A stretch of 20,717 nucleotides of DNA from DATDVH01 sp035290045 (lineage in GTDB: Bacteria > Patescibacteriota > Microgenomatia > UBA1406 > HO2-37-13b). Below are positions 6,273 to 12,987 of the stretch, piece after piece. The translations under genes and the position numbers were made by a program. The stretch is taken from the NCBI GenBank assembly GCA_035290045.1, contig DATDVH010000040.1:1-20717 (forward strand), given 5' to 3'. Every line of letters begins with the position of its first letter. Position 1 is the stretch's first letter. The notes beneath the pieces were generated by a model, which searched no databases, had not been told where the DNA came from, and saw only the letters and a list, made by a program, of their open reading frames with translations.

Positions 6273-7127
6273 TCATACGTTTGAGGATGTTTTCGTGGTA
6301 TATGTTACAAACATGGTTAATCCTATCATCGCAAACACCTCAAAAAATGGAATAGAATGTGTAAATACAGCGAGTATGGTACTGATCACTATAAAATGTA
6401 ATCCAATCTGGTAGGATTTTTTATAGGTGAGAGTACATGAGAATATACGAAATACTCCTTTCATAATAAAAGCATATATAAAAAGTATGGAAAGTTTGCT
6501 CAGAGGAAAAAAAATGAGCAACAATAATACTGTTACTCCTATCAAAATCGGAAGTGCATTATTTGTATACGGTTTTATTTGATCAAGTACTGTTAAGATT
6601 TTTTTTTGGTTTACGACGAGATTTTTAATATTGTTAAGGGGAATTGTTTGAAATGTACCGTTATCTTTCATGATAGTCAGAGATGTTTTTGTGAGAAGTA
6701 TAAAGGTATTATAGTTTTGAAAGTCATCAAGAGATCCATACGTATCAATGACTAATATATTGTCTTTCTTTTTTGTGTACGCTCCTAATACGTTTTGTTG
6801 CCATTGTTCAAAAATACGTTCCACTTTCACCAGAGGGATATAATAAGGTTCGTATACATTAGTTGATGCTTGCCCATTCTGAATAGTGATCTCAAGCTCA
6901 GGCGGATAGAGTGTTTGTACTAATTCTGGAAGACGTATGATGAGTTTATTCATAGGAATAATGAAACGGACAGTGACAAAAGCCGTAGTAACGATCGTAT
7001 AAAGGAAAAAAAATAAAAAGAAGAATTTGAGACTGAATTGTATCGGGCTATTGAGAATATCTTTATAATAAGAAGGAGACGTGAATGTTTTCCTCAATAC
7101 ATAAAAAAAAACTTTCATTTTTTTCAT
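6273..7127 (-). CDS. DUF1189-like membrane protein
   Basis: A 284-residue protein resembling the uncharacterised DUF1189 family. It starts with a short basic segment (KVFFYVLRKTFTSPSYYKDI), then a hydrophobic helix (FFLFFFLYTIVTTAFVTVRFII). A long extracytoplasmic part follows, with LPELVQTLYPPELEITIQNG and a YEPYYIPL stretch. Three or four membrane segments lie in the last third (TNNALPILIGVTVLLLLIFF, LSILFIYAFIMKGVFRIFSC, IGLHFIVISTILAVF, FFEVFAMIGLTMFVT). DUF1189 members have this external domain between membrane anchors but no settled function. Adjacent ATGs at 7130 and 7127 are both possible; 7127 lies 7 nt from a TATAGT box, matching spacing elsewhere in the window. Confidence 0.55.
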   Translation of the reverse strand: MKKMKVFFYVLRKTFTSPSYYKDILNSPIQFSLKFFFLFFFLYTIVTTAFVTVRFIIPMNKLIIRLPELVQTLYPPELEITIQNGQASTNVYEPYYIPLVKVERIFEQWQQNVLGAYTKKKDNILVIDTYGSLDDFQNYNTFILLTKTSLTIMKDNGTFQTIPLNNIKNLVVNQKKILTVLDQIKPYTNNALPILIGVTVLLLLIFFPLSKLSILFIYAFIMKGVFRIFSCTLTYKKSYQIGLHFIVISTILAVFTHSIPFFEVFAMIGLTMFVTYTTKTSSNV

Positions 7128-7134
7128 CATCTTT

Positions 7135-7140
7135 ACTATA
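7135..7140 (-). promoter_or_regulatory. -10 box of the DUF1189-like gene
   Basis: TATAGT on the minus strand ends 7 nt before the ATG at 7127 (4 nt before the one at 7130). No clear -35 was seen. Confidence 0.5.
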
Positions 7141-7170
7141 GAATATATTTGATTAAAAATCAATTCTTAG

Positions 7171-7214
7171 GGCTCGTCCCTAAATAACTTCCTTTGTATT
7201 TAGGGATACGAGCC
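7171..7214. repeat. Long inverted repeat (hairpin 1)
   Basis: GGCTCGTCCCTAAATA (7171-7186) pairs with TATTTAGGGATACGAGCC (7197-7214): 16 base pairs with a 2-nt bulge and a 10-nt loop. No T-run follows on either strand, so it does not look like a simple intrinsic terminator. Confidence 0.8.
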
Positions 7215-7219
7215 TTTGT

Positions 7220-7266
7220 GCCGCATCTTCAATAGAAATAGTTGTTAATTTATGAACGGATGCGGC
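7220..7266. repeat. Inverted repeat (hairpin 2) next to the yidD stop
   Basis: GCCGCATC (7220-7227) and GATGCGGC (7259-7266) are perfect 8-bp complements separated by 31 nt. The element ends 1 bp from the yidD stop codon and abuts hairpin 1, so the two may act together as an RNA 3' structure or form one mobile palindromic unit. Confidence 0.65.
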
Positions 7267-7267
7267 C

Positions 7268-7483
7268 TTATTTGACAGGATCATATTCGCCTTTTGAAAA
7301 GGGGTGACAGTGGATAATACGTTTCAATCCAAATCTTAATCCTTTACACACTCCATATTTTTCAATCGCTTCGTAGGTATAGTGTGAACAGGTGGGGGTA
7401 AAACGACATAAAAAATAAGCATGAAAAAACGCGCTTTTTTGATAGAAACGAATGAGTGAAAGGAGTATTTTTTTCATGGTCAT
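7268..7483 (-). CDS. yidD: YidD, membrane protein insertion efficiency factor
   Basis: A 71-residue YidD family protein (DUF37), which supports YidC-dependent membrane insertion. Conserved features are LIRFYQKSAFFHAYFLCRFT with PTCSHYTYEAIEKYG immediately after it (the CRFxPTCSxY signature), GLKRIIHCHPF and the terminal EYDPV. The Cys residues of CRFTPTC and CHP are present, and there is an amphipathic N-terminal helix. The frame stays open through the divergent trmD gene, so the start must be chosen: MTMKKILL at 7483 fits a -10 box 6 nt upstream, while the ATG at 7477 is the alternative. Unlike the usual rpmH-rnpA-yidD-yidC cluster, it is alone here, sharing a promoter region with trmD. Confidence 0.92.
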   Translation of the reverse strand: MTMKKILLSLIRFYQKSAFFHAYFLCRFTPTCSHYTYEAIEKYGVCKGLRFGLKRIIHCHPFSKGEYDPVK

Positions 7484-7487
7484 AGTG

Positions 7488-7495
7488 TAAAATAC
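7488..7495. promoter_or_regulatory. Overlapping divergent -10 boxes, yidD/trmD
   Basis: On the plus strand TAAAAT (7488-7493) lies 6 nt before the trmD ATG. On the minus strand TATTTT (7495-7490) lies 6 nt before the yidD ATG at 7483. The boxes overlap by four bases, so RNA polymerase could serve only one direction at a time. Confidence 0.5.
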
Positions 7496-7499
7496 TTCT

Positions 7500-8252
7500 A
7501 TGAAAATATCTATTATCACTCTTTTTCCTGCCATGTTATCCGGCTTTTTTAATGAAAGTATTGTACAACGCGCACAGGAAAAGAAATGCGTAGACATTGA
7601 ATTAGTTAATCTTCGTGAGTATGCTGTTGATACATATGGCTCAGTTGACGATCGTCCGTATGGAGGAGGAGTGGGGATGGTTCTGCGAGTGGAACCGATA
7701 TACGATGCGCTAAAAAAATTAAAAATTAAAAATAAAAAAGAAAAAATAATCATTACAACGCCAAAAGGAAAAATATACAATCAAAAAAAAGCATATGAAT
7801 ACGCTCACCTTGATAATCTAATTATTATTGCCGGGCATTATGAGGGCATAGACGAACGAGTACTTTACTATGTAGATGAAGAGATCTCTATGGGAAACTT
7901 TATTTTAACCGGTGGAGAGATTGTCGCAGGAGCAATCACTGATTCAGTCGTGCGTTTGCTCCCAGGAGTATTAAAGAAAGAAAATGCCACGTATTATGAA
8001 AGTTTTCGTGAAGTGGCGATTGATGACGTGGTTGAAGCAGTAGGCGATGATCCTTTGTTAATTGCATTACAGAAAAAAGGAAGAATGACAATCCGATTAT
8101 TAGAATCTGCTCATTACACTCGCCCTGAATTATTCCAAACAGCGAAGGTTCCTGATATTCTTCTTTCAGGCAATCATAAAGCAATTCATCTTTGGCAATT
8201 GAAAATGGCATATAAGGAAACAGTACAAAAAAGAAAAGATCTGCTTGAGTAA
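7500..8252 (+). CDS. trmD: tRNA (guanine-N1-)-methyltransferase TrmD
   Basis: A 250-residue TrmD, which methylates G37 of tRNAs using S-adenosylmethionine and so prevents +1 frameshifting. Motifs: ISIITLFPAML at the N-terminus, the tRNA/SAM segment DDRPYGGGVGM (residues 50-60), the trefoil-knot loop AGHYEGIDERV (111-121), SMGNFILTGGE (130-140) and the C-terminal HYTRPE with the GNHKAIHLW segment. The family's GGGPGM is GGGVGM here. Residues 72-82 (KKLKIKNKKEK) extend a surface loop and are encoded by an AT-rich repeat shared with miaA. Length is normal. No Shine-Dalgarno is present; a -10-like TAAAAT lies 6 nt before the start, suggesting a leaderless mRNA. Confidence 0.97.
   Translation: MKISIITLFPAMLSGFFNESIVQRAQEKKCVDIELVNLREYAVDTYGSVDDRPYGGGVGMVLRVEPIYDALKKLKIKNKKEKIIITTPKGKIYNQKKAYEYAHLDNLIIIAGHYEGIDERVLYYVDEEISMGNFILTGGEIVAGAITDSVVRLLPGVLKKENATYYESFREVAIDDVVEAVGDDPLLIALQKKGRMTIRLLESAHYTRPELFQTAKVPDILLSGNHKAIHLWQLKMAYKETVQKRKDLLE
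7713..7745 (+). repeat. AT-rich in-frame repeat inside trmD
   Basis: The sequence shares the run AATTAAAAATTAAAAAT with the miaA copy in the same reading frame and encodes KKLKIKNKKEK. It falls in the variable loop between the YDAL helix and the IIITTPKG strand of TrmD. Confidence 0.6.
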
Positions 8253-8267
8253 AAAAGATTTGTAGTG

Positions 8268-8273
8268 TATAGT
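8268..8273 (+). promoter_or_regulatory. -10 box of the ABC export cluster
   Basis: TATAGT, preceded directly by TG, lies 7 nt before the ATG at 8281, in the 28-bp gap after trmD. It would give a leaderless transcript for the ATPase and following genes. Confidence 0.5.
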
Positions 8274-8280
8274 ATCTCGT

Positions 8281-8964
8281 ATGATTCGTGTAAAAGGGGT
8301 GAGTAAAGTTTTTGGTGATAAAACAGCATTGAAAAATATCTCGTTTGAAGTGAAAGATCGTGAGATCATAGGTCTTCTTGGTCCAAACGGTGCAGGAAAA
8401 ACCACGACAATGAGACTTATTGTGGGATATGTACGACCGACCACTGGAATAATTGCTGTAAATGGAAAAATTCCAATAGATGACCGAATAGATGTAGTGC
8501 GGACAACCGGGTACTTACCTGAAAATAATCCTCTCTATCAAGAGATGAAAACTGAAGAATATCTGAAGTTTATTGCCGAAATGAAAGGGAGTACATTTGA
8601 AAAAAATGATTCAGTATGTACGCATACTGGTATTGAAGATGTATTGTCTTCCCGCATTGATATACTCTCGCGAGGTTATAAGCAACGTGTTGGCCTTACT
8701 GCGGCGCTTCTTGGCAATCCTTCCTTACTTATATTAGATGAGCCTACTTCTGGACTTGATCCTATAGAACAAGATAAGATAAGAAAACTGATCAAAGATT
8801 TAGGAAAGAAAAAAACAATTATTCTTTCCACACATATTCTCTCTGAGGTTGAAGATGTTGCCACACGACTGATTATTATCAATAAAGGGAGTATTGTATA
8901 TGACGGTGAAAAACCAAAAAGAAAAGGATCAGTTGAAACGTTATTTAAAAAATTAACCGCATAA
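8281..8964 (+). CDS. ABC transporter ATP-binding protein (GldA-like)
   Basis: A 227-residue ABC ATPase. It contains Walker A GPNGAGKTT (residues 34-42), a CcmA/GldA-type Q-loop region GYLPENNPLYQEM, the signature LSRGYKQRV (129-137), Walker B LLILDEP (149-155) with D-loop SGLD, and switch histidine in STHIL (H185). It would power the permease encoded next. The protein is shorter than typical GldA (about 300 residues), lacking the C-terminal extension. The frame encodes a complete core domain, so it is likely functional. The permease gene follows after 10 bp and the GldG-like gene after another 14 bp, forming an apparent three-gene operon. Confidence 0.95.
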   Translation: MIRVKGVSKVFGDKTALKNISFEVKDREIIGLLGPNGAGKTTTMRLIVGYVRPTTGIIAVNGKIPIDDRIDVVRTTGYLPENNPLYQEMKTEEYLKFIAEMKGSTFEKNDSVCTHTGIEDVLSSRIDILSRGYKQRVGLTAALLGNPSLLILDEPTSGLDPIEQDKIRKLIKDLGKKKTIILSTHILSEVEDVATRLIIINKGSIVYDGEKPKRKGSVETLFKKLTA

Positions 8965-8974
8965 CACATATAGT

Positions 8975-9676
8975 ATGTTTACTCTTTTTAAGAAAGAAGT
9001 GCTTTTTTATTTGAATAATCCAATCGGATATATAGTGAGTATTCTATTTGCTTTGTTCGCGAATTTTTTATTCATAAAAGATCTTTTTTTGCGTGGCGAT
9101 TCTTCAATGCGAAATTTTTTTGATATGCTTCCGTGGTTGTTAATCATTTTTATTCCAGCTATTTCAATGCGTGTATTTGCTGAGGAAAAACGTACGAATA
9201 CTCTTGAATTATTACTCAGTCTCCCCATCAGTGAACTTTCTTTAGTCACAGCAAAATTTTTTGGATTAGTGTTTTTTGGATCACTATCACTGGCGCTTAC
9301 TTTTTCTTTGCCTGTTTTACTTTCAATGATTGGTAAGCCGGCACTGTCTGAAATACTTGTTTCATACAGCGGTTCGGTTTTATTACTTGCGACTTTTTCA
9401 TCGTTGTCACTATTTTTTTCATCGGTTACGAAAAATCAGATTATTGCGTTTTTATTTTCAACAATAACTCTTTTTTTCCTTATTCTTTTAGGGACCGATT
9501 TTTTTGTAACCGTCATTCCTCATTTTATGAGTGAGTATATATCAGGACTTTCTCCTCTCAACCATTATGACAGTTTTTTAAAAGGATTAGTTGATATCCG
9601 ATCAGTTTTTTATTTTATTTCTTTTATCATTTTATTTATTTTTATGACGGTTATTAGTGTAGAAAAACGCGATTAG
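8975..9676 (+). CDS. ABC-2 type permease (GldF-like)
   Basis: A 233-residue integral membrane protein with about six hydrophobic segments, the standard ABC-2 permease layout. It starts with FKKEVLFYLNNPIGYIVSIL, carries the cytoplasmic EEKRTNTLELLLSLPIS (the family's E-x-R-x-x-G/N-T-L-E-L-L-x-x-x-P block) and ends with a membrane helix plus the short tail SVEKRD. It should form the membrane channel partner of the preceding ATPase. It lies between that ATPase and a GldG-like protein; this trio is commonly called gliding-motility ABC but is found widely in non-gliding bacteria, so a motility role should not be assumed. No Shine-Dalgarno precedes the ATG. Confidence 0.92.
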   Translation: MFTLFKKEVLFYLNNPIGYIVSILFALFANFLFIKDLFLRGDSSMRNFFDMLPWLLIIFIPAISMRVFAEEKRTNTLELLLSLPISELSLVTAKFFGLVFFGSLSLALTFSLPVLLSMIGKPALSEILVSYSGSVLLLATFSSLSLFFSSVTKNQIIAFLFSTITLFFLILLGTDFFVTVIPHFMSEYISGLSPLNHYDSFLKGLVDIRSVFYFISFIILFIFMTVISVEKRD

Positions 9677-9690
9677 CATCAATACTATTT

Positions 9691-11193
9691 ATGAAGTGGT
9701 CACGTATCAACATACTCAAAACATTTCAATTAGAAAGCGTGCAAAAAACTACTATTTTTTTGGCCGCGTGTTCGATTTTTATCATTGCAAATCTTCTGAT
9801 TGGATATGTTATACCTATTCGGTTCGATTTCTCCGCGGGGAAGTCTCATACGCTTTCACCATCAACAGTAAAAATCATCCACACTCTTGATGATGTTGTG
9901 ACTATTCAGTTTTTTATCTCATCAGATATTCCTACACGGCTTGCTTCTTTGAAAAATGATACGATTGATTTAGTCAATGAGTATAAGAAACAAGGCAGGG
10001 GAAAAATAATAGTAAAAATTCGTGATCCAAAAAAAGATACGAATGCTCGTGATGATGCACAAAAAGTCGGCGTACCCGAATTGCAGTTTTCTCAAGTTGA
10101 AAAAAATACCTATGCAGTCTCAAGTACATACTTTGGTATAGCTCTTCAGTATGGGATAAAACAAGATAGTATTCCACAGGCGACTAATATATCCAGTTTA
10201 GAATATGATATTACCTCGTCAATTTTTAAGTTGGCAAGTAAAGAACCGATAAAAATAGGTATTATAGGCATACCAGAATTTGCTTCTCCTCAACAAGATT
10301 CATTTTTGACGATAAAGAAAATCTTAAACCAACAATTTGAGCTTGATTTTATGAACGCGTCTGATTCAGCAAAAACCGGAGAGATAGATGAATCAGTCAA
10401 AGCTATTGTTATTTTTGACGATGGAAATACTTCGTATGATAAGGCTACTTCTGATATGTTCACAACCTATATCAAAAACAGTGGGAAAATTATTGCATTT
10501 GTTGATGGCATATCTGTTTCTGAAGAACAATTTATTCCTCGCCCTGCCACTCACAATTTATTTTCTCTTTTTGAGGAATGGGGAATCAAGCTGAATAAAA
10601 ACTTTGTTTTATCAGAGTCTTCGGAGATGGCAAGCTTTTCCAATGGTTCAAATATATTTGTGACACCATACCCTTTTTGGGTCAAAACAAGTCAGTTAGA
10701 TAAAAAATCTCAAGAATTTGCGCATATGACTGCATTACTCTTTCCCTGGACAGCATCTCTTGATGTGTTAAAAAAATCTGGGATAGAGACGCGCTCATTC
10801 GTTCAGTCTGAGGCACATTCATGGAGTCAAACAGAAGAGGGCGGAATTGCTCCACAAACCATAAAACCACCAGAAAAAAACGCTTTTGCTTCATTCAATT
10901 TGATTGTTGAAGCACGGGAAAAAAAAGGGGGTACGCTTCTTCTGATTCCTTCATCGCATTTTTTGGATGAACGGTATATTGAGCGAAGTCCAGATAATGT
11001 GGGAGTATTTCTTAATTTTATCAATAATTATGCGTCAGATGGCGCTCTATCAGGTATTCGTGCACGTGCCCTTTCAAATGCTCCTCTTTCTGATGTATCA
11101 GATCAGAATAAAGATACAGTAAAATATCTGACGATTTTTCTGCTTCCTGTATTGTTTGGGTTGATCGGCGCATGGCGATTGATGAAAAGATAA
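9691..11193 (+). CDS. GldG-like ABC transporter auxiliary protein
   Basis: A 500-residue protein anchored at both ends: a membrane helix at about residues 21-43 and another in the last 23 residues (KYLTIFLLPVLFGLIGAWRL). The intervening domain is extracytoplasmic and matches the GldG/ABC_transp_aux layout: FDFSAGKSHTLSPSTVKII after the first helix, TIQFFISSDIP, then a second part with IKIGIIGIPEF, a KAIVIFDDGNTSYDK strand-loop and SGKIIAFVDGISV, resembling the family's class I glutamine amidotransferase-like fold without visible catalytic residues. It presumably binds substrate or regulates the ABC transporter encoded upstream. The substrate is unknown. The comF gene begins 2 bp after its stop, so co-transcription is likely. 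Confidence 0.9.
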   Translation: MKWSRINILKTFQLESVQKTTIFLAACSIFIIANLLIGYVIPIRFDFSAGKSHTLSPSTVKIIHTLDDVVTIQFFISSDIPTRLASLKNDTIDLVNEYKKQGRGKIIVKIRDPKKDTNARDDAQKVGVPELQFSQVEKNTYAVSSTYFGIALQYGIKQDSIPQATNISSLEYDITSSIFKLASKEPIKIGIIGIPEFASPQQDSFLTIKKILNQQFELDFMNASDSAKTGEIDESVKAIVIFDDGNTSYDKATSDMFTTYIKNSGKIIAFVDGISVSEEQFIPRPATHNLFSLFEEWGIKLNKNFVLSESSEMASFSNGSNIFVTPYPFWVKTSQLDKKSQEFAHMTALLFPWTASLDVLKKSGIETRSFVQSEAHSWSQTEEGGIAPQTIKPPEKNAFASFNLIVEAREKKGGTLLLIPSSHFLDERYIERSPDNVGVFLNFINNYASDGALSGIRARALSNAPLSDVSDQNKDTVKYLTIFLLPVLFGLIGAWRLMKR

Positions 11194-11195
11194 TC

Positions 11196-11906
11196 ATGAC
11201 TCCTTTTTTTTCATTTATTACAGATATTCTTTTTCCGAGATATTGTTTTGGATGCGGGTACTGGGGAACATATGTATGCGGATCGTGTAAAAAGCAACTG
11301 CAAACAATGCGCTTTGATATATGTCCTTATTGTAGAAAAAAAAGTTATTTTGGTTTAACTCATCCTGTTTGTAAAAAAGAATATGGTATTGATGGATTAA
11401 AAAGTATCTATCGGTATAATGACGTGGTCAAAAAAATTATTATGCAGATCAAGTATCGGTTAATCACTGATGCCTTGTCTGAATTTTTTTTGACTATTCC
11501 GCGCAATAAAATGGAGGAATTATTGTTTTATAGAGAGTTGTCTTTAGATTTTTTAATTGTTCCTGTGCCACTGCACACAGTCCGTATGAAGCATCGAGGT
11601 TTTAATCAAGCGAATGAAATGGCGCGTTTTTTCGCTCAAGTACTGAGATTTTCTTTAGACAATAACAGTGTTATACGAAAAAAAAATACCAAGCCGCAAG
11701 TTGCTTTTAAAAAACCAATAGATAGGTATCGCAATATTGTCGGTGCATTTGATCTAGCAGATCAGGTTAAGCGCGTAGATATTCATAACAAACAGTTCAT
11801 TATTTTTGATGACGTGTGGACCACGGGATGGACAATGAAGGAGGTTGCGAAAGTCCTAAAAAAAAACGGCGCAGAAAAAGTATTTGCGCTAACTCTGGCA
11901 CGGTGA
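11196..11906 (+). CDS. comF: ComF family protein (amidophosphoribosyltransferase-like)
   Basis: A 236-residue ComF-like protein, associated with DNA uptake in natural transformation. The N-terminus holds a cysteine-rich zinc-binding region (C17-x2-C20, C28-x2-C31, C43-x2-C46, then H56/C59). The C-terminal phosphoribosyltransferase domain has VPVPLHTVRMKHRGFNQANE and the PRPP loop IIFDDVWTTGWTMKEVAKVL. The ATG at 11196 follows the GldG-like stop by 2 bp; a longer frame from 11172 would overlap that gene. The Trp in DDVWTTG is an uncommon replacement of the usual small residue but the acidic pair and TTG are intact. A YifB/ComM gene, another transformation-linked protein, lies 3.4 kb downstream on the same strand. 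Confidence 0.93.
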   Translation: MTPFFSFITDILFPRYCFGCGYWGTYVCGSCKKQLQTMRFDICPYCRKKSYFGLTHPVCKKEYGIDGLKSIYRYNDVVKKIIMQIKYRLITDALSEFFLTIPRNKMEELLFYRELSLDFLIVPVPLHTVRMKHRGFNQANEMARFFAQVLRFSLDNNSVIRKKNTKPQVAFKKPIDRYRNIVGAFDLADQVKRVDIHNKQFIIFDDVWTTGWTMKEVAKVLKKNGAEKVFALTLAR

Positions 11907-11964
11907 AGAACAGTGGTATTAGTGATATATGTACAATTAAGACACGTATAGCTACATTACGATA

Positions 11965-11973
11965 TGCTATACT
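11965..11973 (+). promoter_or_regulatory. Extended -10 promoter of the three-gene cassette
   Basis: TGCTATACT fits TGnTATAAT with one mismatch and ends 9 nt before the ATG at 11983, in the 76-bp gap after comF. It suggests the cassette has its own nearly leaderless transcript. Confidence 0.6.
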
Positions 11974-11982
11974 TTATTTAGT

Positions 11983-12393
11983 ATGGCAGAAAAAACTGCA
12001 GAATTAAAATCCTACTCAGAAACGATAGGTAAACCCCTTATATCTTATATGATCTCTGATCCTAATGGTAAATCAGTACAGGTAATGCCTAAAAATCCAT
12101 CCAAACACAAAAGCGGTAGCACTCTAGAAGCTCATCCCACATATTTTTATAACGTAGGAACTATAGTTCAAAACCCAGATAGCGTAGTGGCGTCTTCCTC
12201 CAAAAATCCGAGGGCTTTAGAAAATGCTAAACAGGGAAAAACTTATATTTATAGAAAAGAAGGTTTCGTTAAAAGTCTAAAACTTCCTTGGATCGATGAA
12301 ATGAAGAACGAACAAACTTTAGTTATTGTTTTTTATGGAGATGATGGAGTTAATTTTACAAGATCGTACCGATCTGAAATAAAAACATCATGA
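11983..12393 (+). CDS. Hypothetical protein, first of a three-gene cassette
   Basis: A 136-residue soluble protein that I do not recognise. There is no signal peptide or membrane segment. Visible stretches are PLISYMISDPNGKSVQVMP near the N-terminus, a Ser/Lys-rich middle (residues about 35-50), a GKTYIYRKEGF segment and a hydrophobic strand LVIVFYGDD near the end, suggesting a mainly beta fold. No catalytic motif stands out. It starts 9 nt after a good extended -10 box, and its TGA overlaps the ATG of the next gene (ATGA), so translation is probably coupled. The reading frame, coupling and promoter support a real gene; function is unknown. Confidence 0.7.
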   Translation: MAEKTAELKSYSETIGKPLISYMISDPNGKSVQVMPKNPSKHKSGSTLEAHPTYFYNVGTIVQNPDSVVASSSKNPRALENAKQGKTYIYRKEGFVKSLKLPWIDEMKNEQTLVIVFYGDDGVNFTRSYRSEIKTS

Positions 12394-12668
12394 AGAATTT
12401 AAAAAATATCATGAAAAACTGGATTATATCTTATGATCCTTTTACTGATCGCTTTCAAATACATGACGAAAGTGTTTACAAATTTGAAAGAAATAATTTC
12501 TTGATAAGAAAAGATAAAGATATTACTGTATATTTAAACAAGAAATCTTCTTTACCAGTTTTGTTTGAAATAAAGAACGTGTATGATAAATTTGGTGTTG
12601 ATTTTGACAATATGGTAAAATTAGATATTATTAAATTGATAGAGCCTATTTTATCTAAATATGTCTAA
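12390..12668 (+). CDS. Hypothetical protein, second of the cassette
   Basis: A 92-residue protein without a recognised domain. It is mixed in charge and begins with a Lys/Asn-rich segment; an internal ATG at 12411 (MKNWIISYDPFTDRF) is an alternative start. The segment WIISYDPFTDRFQIHD looks like a short beta hairpin, reminiscent at most of small DUF2283-like proteins, but the similarity is too weak to name it. The C-terminal half (FGVDFDNMVKLDIIKLIEPI) appears helical. It overlaps the preceding gene by 4 bp and the following gene by 8 bp, the pattern of a translationally coupled operon. Confidence 0.65.
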   Translation: MKNLKNIMKNWIISYDPFTDRFQIHDESVYKFERNNFLIRKDKDITVYLNKKSSLPVLFEIKNVYDKFGVDFDNMVKLDIIKLIEPILSKYV

Positions 12669-12939
12669 TGGAAAACCAGTTCAAAAAACGCTAAACCTCG
12701 TATCTAAGCCATTTGGTTTGGCTATGGATGGACATGCAATTACTATACGAGATGATAACACGAGTGAAATTGTTTTTTTTCAAATAGTAGATCAGGTTGG
12801 AAACGAGATTAACGCAGGTGGATTAGCCACAATAAGAATGACTGTTGAGCAATTAAAAACTCTGAGTAACTCTATAAATACTACTATAAAACAACATGAA
12901 GAAAAAAAACGTGGAAAAAAGAAAAAAAACGGGTATTAA
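12661..12939 (+). CDS. Hypothetical protein with basic tail, third of the cassette
   Basis: A 92-residue protein of unknown function. The core contains PFGLAMDGHAITIRDDN, EIVFFQIVDQVG, then ATIRMTVEQLKTLSNSINTT in which an RMT-x-EQ-x-K turn leads into a helix; this arrangement loosely recalls the DUF3467 family but is not enough to assign it. The last 15 residues are strongly basic (EKKRGKKKKNGY), which could bind nucleic acid or the ribosome; that is inference. The gene overlaps its upstream neighbour by 8 bp and is followed by miaA after a 48-bp gap. Confidence 0.65.
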   Translation: MSNGKPVQKTLNLVSKPFGLAMDGHAITIRDDNTSEIVFFQIVDQVGNEINAGGLATIRMTVEQLKTLSNSINTTIKQHEEKKRGKKKKNGY

Positions 12940-12987
12940 TCCAATTTCTCAATCTACTTTTTTACTCTTTTAATGAGTATTTATCTC

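Noticed and set aside
7484..7780. Long N-terminal extension of the yidD reading frame
   Set aside because: It lies antisense to trmD, adds non-family sequence, and the normal YidD length is met from 7483.
8281..11193. Gliding motility apparatus
   Set aside because: Only the ABC trio resembling GldA/F/G is present; such trios are common in non-gliding bacteria and no other gld genes are in the window.
12661..12939. DUF3467 family assignment for the third cassette protein
   Set aside because: Only a short strand-helix pattern is similar; too weak without a profile search.
11983..12939. Toxin-antitoxin module
   Set aside because: Gene sizes and overlaps would fit, but no toxin or antitoxin motif is visible and there are three genes, so I left the function open.
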